Source: Bacillota bacterium (GTDB lineage: Bacteria > Bacillota_I > Bacilli_A > Erysipelotrichales > Erysipelotrichaceae). From it: a stretch of 27,890 nt of DNA. Below the pieces are notes generated by a model. The model searched no databases. It saw only the letters and a list, made by a program, of their open reading frames with translations, and was not told the origin of the DNA. Within the stretch, counting starts at the first letter, position 1. Every line of letters starts with the position of its first letter. The stretch is taken from positions 1-27,890 of the forward strand of contig JAEWFZ010000019.1 of NCBI GenBank assembly GCA_023388535.1. Reading direction: 5' to 3'. The position numbers and the translations under genes are program-made. Below are positions 23,116 through 27,890 of the stretch, one piece after another.

Positions 23116-23718
23116 TTGCAGTTAAAAGTATATAAAACACTCAATACCCTAAATGCTATTGTATTGACGATGGGTATCGCTATTGTGATAGCCATAAATT
23201 TTTTCTTTCCTATTCAAAATCCCACGACCCGTAATTTTGTCTATATCGGTTTAGTGGTATTTTCTTTGGTCTATTTTTATTGGTTTAAACATTATGAAAG
23301 TAACTGGGATAAGAAAATTATTTTACGCATGCTTGAGTCCCAGCGGATAGCTTTAGCGAAGATTCTTTCTTATGGTGCCGTTTCACATATCCGCGACTCT
23401 AATTTTAAAAATTACATTATTTATAAACTGGAACTCGAGGTTATTAAACCTGATTTAACCAGCGAAAAAATCGTTTGTTATGAGAAGTTTAATAATAATG
23501 TTACTTCTATACCCCAAGGTCATGTCTATATCACGTATGATGAAGCCTTACCCGATCATGTATTCATCATTCAAAATGAACTATTAGCCCATTTTCATGA
23601 ATTAGCTCCTATGGTTAAAAACTATGAAGCTAAAGTTAAAGATTTAAAATACTTATCGGTGATACAAAATCAAGGTTTAGTGATTAAGACCTTCCACGCA
23701 CATCTGAAAGGAAAATAA
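23116..23718 (+). CDS. Small membrane protein of unknown function
   Basis: A protein of up to 200 aa that I do not recognise. It has two membrane helices near the N-terminus (about 13-32 and 41-56), then a cytosolic domain of about 140 residues with mixed beta and helix content ending in LKGK. The start is uncertain: a TTG at 23116 gives the full first helix but has a weak ribosome binding site, while ATG at 23170 would cut into the helix. It follows a strong terminator and is 3 nt before nagA3, so it probably opens that operon. It may be a sensor or an unrelated membrane-anchored protein. Confidence 0.65.
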   Translation: MQLKVYKTLNTLNAIVLTMGIAIVIAINFFFPIQNPTTRNFVYIGLVVFSLVYFYWFKHYESNWDKKIILRMLESQRIALAKILSYGAVSHIRDSNFKNYIIYKLELEVIKPDLTSEKIVCYEKFNNNVTSIPQGHVYITYDEALPDHVFIIQNELLAHFHELAPMVKNYEAKVKDLKYLSVIQNQGLVIKTFHAHLKGK

Positions 23719-23721
23719 AAA

Positions 23722-24867
23722 ATGATTATTCAAAGTAGCAAGGTATGGATCGACTACACCTTCCAACCCGCCCAACTCGTTATAGAAGGCGACAAAATAA
23801 AACAAATATTACCCTACCAAGAAGAAGCGGTAGATTACGATTATCAAGATAATTGGATACTGCCAGGCTTTATCGATATTCACGATCATGGCTATGATGG
23901 TGGCGATGCCAACAACGCCGATCCTCAACATATTAGAAAATGGCGTAAATACTTGCCATCAGAAGGAGTCACTTCGTTTTTACCAACGACCTCAACTGAA
24001 ACTTTTGAAAAGTTAGAAAAGGCTTTTGTCGTCTTACGTCATGAAATTGAAAATCCAACCGTTGGCGCCAGAATCATTGGCATCCATGTGGAAGGACCAT
24101 TTCTGTCCCATGAAAAACGAGGTGCTCATAACCCTTATTTAATCGCAAAACCAGATATTGAAGTGTTTAATCACTGGCAAGCGTTATCAGGAAATAATAT
24201 TAAAATGGTAGCCGTCGCTCCGGAAAATGATATCAATCAAGAATTTACCAAAGCCGTCACTAAAGAAGGTGTCTTAGTCTGTATCGCTCACAGTAATGGA
24301 AGTTACGAAGATGGTAAACAAGCGATTGCGGCTGGTGCCAATAATATGACTCATTTATTCAACGCCATGTCCCAACTCGGTCATCGCAGTCCTGGTATTG
24401 TCGGCGCTGGATTAGCCCATGAAGAGGTCTATGCGGAGCTTATTTGTGATGGGGTACATGTCGATTTTGCGGCTGGAAAAATTGCCTGCTTAGCCAAAGG
24501 TAAAAAACATCTTATTGCGATTACCGATGCGGTCCGGTTGAAAGGTTTAGCCCCAGGGGTTTACAGGCGACCAGATTCTAATTATGTCGTTACCGTTTCT
24601 GAAGAAGGCGTTGCCCGACTACAAGACGGTCGCTTAGCTGGTTCCACCAATAAGATGAATACCATGGCCTATAATTTGGTCAATAAAATGGATCAAACCG
24701 TAGAGTTTGCGATTCGCGCTTGTACCAGTAATCCGGCGCGGTTTTTAAAAGTAGACGATCACCTAGGACATATTAAAGCTAATTATTTGGCAGACTTAGT
24801 GATTACGGACGATAAATTTAATGTTCTAACTACATTTGTTTCCGGCGAGAAAGTCTTTGGAGAGTAA
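23722..24867 (+). CDS. nagA: N-acetylglucosamine-6-phosphate deacetylase paralogue 3
   Basis: A 381-aa metal-dependent amidohydrolase with every NagA motif: IHDHG (H54, H56), HVEGPFLSHEKRG, CIAHSNGSY, MTHLFNAMSQLGHR, CDGVHVD, AITDAV with the catalytic aspartate, and LAGSTNKMN. The ribosome binding site is AAAGGA, with 10 nt to the ATG. It is closer to paralogue 2 than to the altered paralogue 1 by motif content. It stands at the head of a tightly packed set (SIS, HAD, ceramidase fold) with one base between it and the SIS gene. Confidence 0.92.
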   Translation: MIIQSSKVWIDYTFQPAQLVIEGDKIKQILPYQEEAVDYDYQDNWILPGFIDIHDHGYDGGDANNADPQHIRKWRKYLPSEGVTSFLPTTSTETFEKLEKAFVVLRHEIENPTVGARIIGIHVEGPFLSHEKRGAHNPYLIAKPDIEVFNHWQALSGNNIKMVAVAPENDINQEFTKAVTKEGVLVCIAHSNGSYEDGKQAIAAGANNMTHLFNAMSQLGHRSPGIVGAGLAHEEVYAELICDGVHVDFAAGKIACLAKGKKHLIAITDAVRLKGLAPGVYRRPDSNYVVTVSEEGVARLQDGRLAGSTNKMNTMAYNLVNKMDQTVEFAIRACTSNPARFLKVDDHLGHIKANYLADLVITDDKFNVLTTFVSGEKVFGE

Positions 24868-24868
24868 C

Positions 24869-25579
24869 ATGGTGGTAAAAAGTTATTTTGAATATATTAA
24901 TAATATATTTTTAGAAATGGTTGAAGCCGAATCAGAAAACATTAAAAAAGCCGCTCAACTAGTCGCTCAAGCCATGGCTGATGATCGTACCTTTTATGTC
25001 TTTGGTTCGGGACATTCGCACATGGTGGCTGAGGAGTTATATCTTCGAGCGGGCGGTTTAATGAATATCGAAGCGATACTACCCGATGAATTAATGCTAC
25101 ATGGTTTAAAGTTTAAAAGTACGTTTATCGAACGTTTAGAAGGTTATGGTAAAGGATTATTAAATCTATATCCAATTCAAGAGGGTGATGTCTTTTTAAT
25201 CGTTTCTAATTCAGGTAGAAATGCTGTGCCCGTTGAAATGGCTATCGAAGCCAAAGCTAAAAATGCCAAGGTCATTGCCATGACCTCCTTACAACATTCT
25301 CAAAGCGTCAGCTCTCGTCACAGTTCCCAGCTAAGGTTATTTGAGGTCGCCGATATCGTATTGGATACTCATGCACCGATGGGGGATGCTGGATTCAAGT
25401 TAGAAGGTTTAGAGACGAAGGTTGGACCGGTATCAGATTTTATTGGTATCGCCATGGCCCAAGCTTTGAACGTAGAAATTACTAATTTATTAATTGAGAA
25501 AGGAATTGTACCTCCAGTCTTTGTTAGTTCGAATCTGGATGGTGCTGATTTAAAAAATGCCGAATTACAAAAAGATTAA
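24869..25579 (+). CDS. SIS-domain sugar isomerase (UPF0309-like), paralogue 2
   Basis: 236 aa from the ATG at 24869, which has GGAGAG upstream and begins right after the nagA3 stop; a longer frame upstream overlaps nagA3 and is unlikely. Motifs parallel paralogue 1: VFGSGHSHMVAEELYLRAGGL, FLIVSNSGRNAVPVEMA, SVSSRHSSQ, and PPVFVSSNLDGAD. The variable residues after GSGHS (HMVAEELYL against YCGAVEICG) suggest a different sugar. Its 3' end overlaps the HAD gene by 23 nt. Confidence 0.82.
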   Translation: MVVKSYFEYINNIFLEMVEAESENIKKAAQLVAQAMADDRTFYVFGSGHSHMVAEELYLRAGGLMNIEAILPDELMLHGLKFKSTFIERLEGYGKGLLNLYPIQEGDVFLIVSNSGRNAVPVEMAIEAKAKNAKVIAMTSLQHSQSVSSRHSSQLRLFEVADIVLDTHAPMGDAGFKLEGLETKVGPVSDFIGIAMAQALNVEITNLLIEKGIVPPVFVSSNLDGADLKNAELQKD

Positions 25580-26369
25580 ATGTATATTTTGTGATCTTGA
25601 TGGTACTTTGTTTCCTGAGCGTAGTGCCATTACCGCTATGACGGATTTAAATGTCGAATGGATTAATCGTTGGTTGGATCAAGGTAACGAGTTTGTTATT
25701 GTCACCGGGCGCGATCGACGCTATAGTTATGAGATTGATGCCTTTTTTAAACGTAATATTGACTATATCGGCTCAAACGGGGCTACCATCCTTCATGAAG
25801 GCAAGGAAATCTTTCACCAAGTCATTGAAAAAAAGACGGTTCTTAAACTATTAGAGGTCGTAGACACGATTGAGATTGAACATGAATTGTTCATGGCTCT
25901 AGAAGATGATAGCGATGTAGCTGATTTTGGACCGGATAATCGTTGGTTAGATCGTATTTCTAAAAAAATCTATAGCATCGAAGAATATCGAAACAGTATT
26001 GAGTTAGGCGCCTCAAAATTTGTAGTGATAACAAAATCCTTAGAAGATACGCTGGTAATAAGAGAGCTATTACGCGAACGTTTTGGTCGAACTTTAACGA
26101 TCGTCAATTCATCTTCTCATAGTATTGATGTTGTCAGTCAGGGCGTCGATAAGTGGACGGCTTTACAAAAATATTGTGAATTGCTCGGTTATCAGTTGGA
26201 TGAAGTGGTGGCTATCGGTAATGAAGAAAATGATTATCTAATGATAAAAAATACACCACTATCGTTTGCTATTGAAGATTCGATAGAGAAAGTTCTTGAT
26301 GCAGCAACCTTTGTCGTACCTGCGGTCCATGTAGTAATTCGCGACTATTTAATGAAAGGCGATGAATGA
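25557..26369 (+). CDS. HAD-superfamily phosphatase, Cof type
   Basis: A 270-aa cytosolic hydrolase. Motif I is CDLDGT with nucleophile D13 and acid/base D15; motif II is VIVTGRD; a basic residue is in ASKFVVITK; motif IV is AIGNEENDYLM, in which the usual GDxxND aspartate is asparagine. The C2-type cap sits between motifs II and III, as in Cof/YbiV sugar phosphatases. It overlaps the SIS gene by 23 nt and the next gene by 4 nt, so it belongs to the same pathway and may dephosphorylate an intermediate or a dead-end sugar phosphate. Confidence 0.85.
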   Translation: MPNYKKIKCIFCDLDGTLFPERSAITAMTDLNVEWINRWLDQGNEFVIVTGRDRRYSYEIDAFFKRNIDYIGSNGATILHEGKEIFHQVIEKKTVLKLLEVVDTIEIEHELFMALEDDSDVADFGPDNRWLDRISKKIYSIEEYRNSIELGASKFVVITKSLEDTLVIRELLRERFGRTLTIVNSSSHSIDVVSQGVDKWTALQKYCELLGYQLDEVVAIGNEENDYLMIKNTPLSFAIEDSIEKVLDAATFVVPAVHVVIRDYLMKGDE

Positions 26370-27652
26370 ATTTGAAAGCTTCCTTTGTCACGGTCGATTT
26401 AACCGGTCCACTAAATCTAGGATTAGGTGGTTATGCTGAGCGCGAAGATTTTAACTTAGGCGTTCATGATCCGGTTTATGAAAAGATTGTTGTCTTTGAA
26501 GTAAATGGTAATTACTTTGCTTTAGGGAGTGGTGATTATCTTGGTGTCGATCAACACACCCGTGAAACGGTGCGCGACGCGGTTTCTCAACAAACCGACA
26601 TTCCCAAAGAAAATATCGTGCTTTGTGCCACCCACACCCATTCAAGTTATAGTGCTACTAATAGGACGCGCATGAAACGAAAGAAAATAGAAGCCAATCC
26701 CACCGAAGTGGCCTATTATCAATTAATGATAGATAAGATAATTGGCGGCTTTATCAAGGCTTACCATAGCTTAGAAGCGGTTGAAATTGGCTATGGTATT
26801 GGTGAAGTGGAAGGATTAGGAATGAATCGAAATCAAAGAGATGGATTCTATGATCCAAGCGTTCATGTGGTTCGTTTTAATCGCTTGGACGGCTCACTAT
26901 TGGGTGTGATCGTAGCTTATGGTTGTCATCCGACGGTGCTAAACTACGAAAATTATTATGTGTCTAGTGACTATGTTGGATATATGCGGGCAGCGATTGA
27001 AAAACTATATCCTGATAGTACTTGTTTGTTTATTCAGGGAGCTGCGGGCGAGGTTAGTACGCGATTTACCCGCAGAGCTCAAGACTTTAAAGAAGCCAAG
27101 CGTCTAGGGATGCTGTTAGCTGGCGAAGTTATTCAACTAATAAGTAAAATAGAAAATAGTCCATCCTGGCATATCAAATCGATATCGCCAAAGATTGAGT
27201 TTCATATAAAAGATTTTGAAAGCAAAGAAGTTTTAGAAGAACGGATTAAAGTACATCAATCAAAACTTAAAGAAATGCAAAAAGATGGCAGTCCTAAGGA
27301 AGCAATCCGCAAGCAATACGTCACCCTACAAGGCACTCAGTTTGAGCTCTTGAACCAACAGAACATCGATTTTAAAACGATAAGTTCGGTAATACAAATC
27401 GTTGATTTTGGTCCGTTTAAGTTTGTTGGACTTCCGGGAGAGCCGTTTGCTGAAATCGCTGCCGATATCCAAGCGTTATTAGGTAAGAATACGATGGTGG
27501 TCGGTTACTGTAACGAATATCTTGGTTATCTAGTCAGTAATCAAGCTCAATTACATGATGGCTATGAAAAATTTATGACGCCTTTTGATGATAAAACTCA
27601 TCAACATATTGTTGAAACAGTTCGAAAAAAATTTATTACTTTATCGAACTAA
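26366..27652 (+). CDS. Neutral ceramidase-fold amidohydrolase-like protein
   Basis: A 428-aa protein matching the N-terminal catalytic domain of neutral/alkaline ceramidases. Likely zinc histidines are in ATHTHSS (H90, H92) and YGCHPT (H188). The segment corresponding to the ceramidase nucleophile serine (QSNxGDVSP) reads IQGAAGEVSTR, so the serine is missing. It has no signal peptide or the C-terminal domain of true ceramidases, and should be cytosolic. It overlaps the HAD gene by ATGA and ends the operon. The context suggests cleavage of an amide on a phosphorylated or free amino sugar rather than a sphingolipid. This is inference. Confidence 0.78.
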   Translation: MNLKASFVTVDLTGPLNLGLGGYAEREDFNLGVHDPVYEKIVVFEVNGNYFALGSGDYLGVDQHTRETVRDAVSQQTDIPKENIVLCATHTHSSYSATNRTRMKRKKIEANPTEVAYYQLMIDKIIGGFIKAYHSLEAVEIGYGIGEVEGLGMNRNQRDGFYDPSVHVVRFNRLDGSLLGVIVAYGCHPTVLNYENYYVSSDYVGYMRAAIEKLYPDSTCLFIQGAAGEVSTRFTRRAQDFKEAKRLGMLLAGEVIQLISKIENSPSWHIKSISPKIEFHIKDFESKEVLEERIKVHQSKLKEMQKDGSPKEAIRKQYVTLQGTQFELLNQQNIDFKTISSVIQIVDFGPFKFVGLPGEPFAEIAADIQALLGKNTMVVGYCNEYLGYLVSNQAQLHDGYEKFMTPFDDKTHQHIVETVRKKFITLSN

Positions 27653-27667
27653 TACTATACAATCATG

Positions 27668-27697
27668 AAGAAAGGAGATTCTCCTTTCTTTTAATTT
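27668..27697 (+). terminator. Terminator after the ceramidase-fold gene
   Basis: AAGAAAGGAG (27668-27677) and CTCCTTTCTT (27681-27690) are perfect 10-bp arms with a 3-nt loop and a T-rich tail. Confidence 0.82.
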
Positions 27698-27763
27698 TGT
27701 CCACATTTGTAAGTACTGAACATATTAATATAATTTTAAAAAATCTGGTTTATCAATTATTTT

Positions 27764-27890
27764 GACAGTATAAAATATCTTGTGTAAACGCTCTTCCTAG
27801 AGAGATATAGAAAAAGGAAGCTAAACTTTGTAGAATTAGGTTTGAGACAAAACTAAACAAAGGAGCTTCCCATGTCAAATTTTACCACAA
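27764..27890 (+). mobile_element. IS256-type insertion sequence, left end, partial
   Basis: GACAGTATAAAATATC (27764-27779) followed by TTGTGTAAA has the same spacing as the IS256-type end at 126, where TTGTGTAAA also begins 16 nt from the edge. The element boundary is therefore estimated at 27764. The sequence between 27653 and 27763 holds only the terminator and AT-rich DNA. Confidence 0.55.
27872..27890 (+). CDS. Partial IS256-family transposase, N-terminus only
   Basis: Six codons (MSNFTT) before the window ends, with AAAGGAG upstream. M(S/T)NFTTE is the usual start of one large group of IS256-family transposases in Lactobacillales-type bacteria. It differs from the transposase at the left edge, so the two elements are not copies of each other. 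Confidence 0.55.

Noticed and set aside
1..27890. Composite transposon formed by the two flanking IS256-type elements
   Set aside because: The two transposase starts differ (MAQINFTLDFED against MSNFTT) and the ends differ, so they are not copies of one element.

Overview
The window looks like the chromosome of a low-GC, fermentative Bacillota. It is AT-rich, TGA is used as a stop (the hexulose-phosphate synthase gene ends in TGA), Shine-Dalgarno sequences are strong, sigma-A-type promoters are easy to find, a CcpA cre-like site is present, and there are several mannose-family phosphotransferase systems (PTS) and an oxygen-sensitive glycyl-radical enzyme. The theme is uptake and breakdown of amino sugars or modified amino sugars. 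I cannot name the species.

Layout. (1) 1-126: one end of an IS256-type element that reads out of the window to the left. (2) 144-4557: promoter with cre site, then nanE (ManNAc-6-P epimerase), PTS IIC, IID and IIB, a membrane protein that resembles a degenerate M28 peptidase, and PTS IIA. (3) 4667-11869: Nif3-like protein, M24/creatinase-fold protein, double-SIS sugar-phosphate isomerase/deaminase, a divergent NagA, an antisense yajC-like gene, then PTS IIB, IIC and IID with no IIA. (4) 11975-16226, minus strand: a DeoR regulator, a YbiW-type glycyl-radical enzyme and its activase. Divergent from these, at 16428-17611, are 3-hexulose-6-phosphate synthase and 6-phospho-3-hexuloisomerase. (5) 17749-19592: a second NagA and a CutC-family protein. 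(6) 19866-23052: after a long structured leader, PTS IIC, IID, IIA, IIB and a SIS protein, closed by a strong terminator. (7) 23116-27652: small membrane protein, a third NagA, a second SIS paralogue, a HAD phosphatase and a ceramidase-fold protein, closed by a terminator. (8) 27764-end: start of another IS256-type element.

How it may work together. Each PTS would import and 6-phosphorylate an amino sugar. NanE would convert ManNAc-6-P to GlcNAc-6-P, the NagA proteins would remove N-acyl groups, and the SIS proteins would isomerise or deaminate the product towards fructose-6-P. Three non-identical NagA paralogues, each next to a PTS, suggest several different N-substituted sugars. The most novel parts are the NagA-SIS-HAD-ceramidase-fold operon (23722-27652), the NagA at 8227 that has lost a metal-ligand histidine, and the pairing of a YbiW-type glycyl-radical enzyme with a hexulose-phosphate synthase/isomerase pair around one DeoR gene. 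Substrates are not determined by the sequence.
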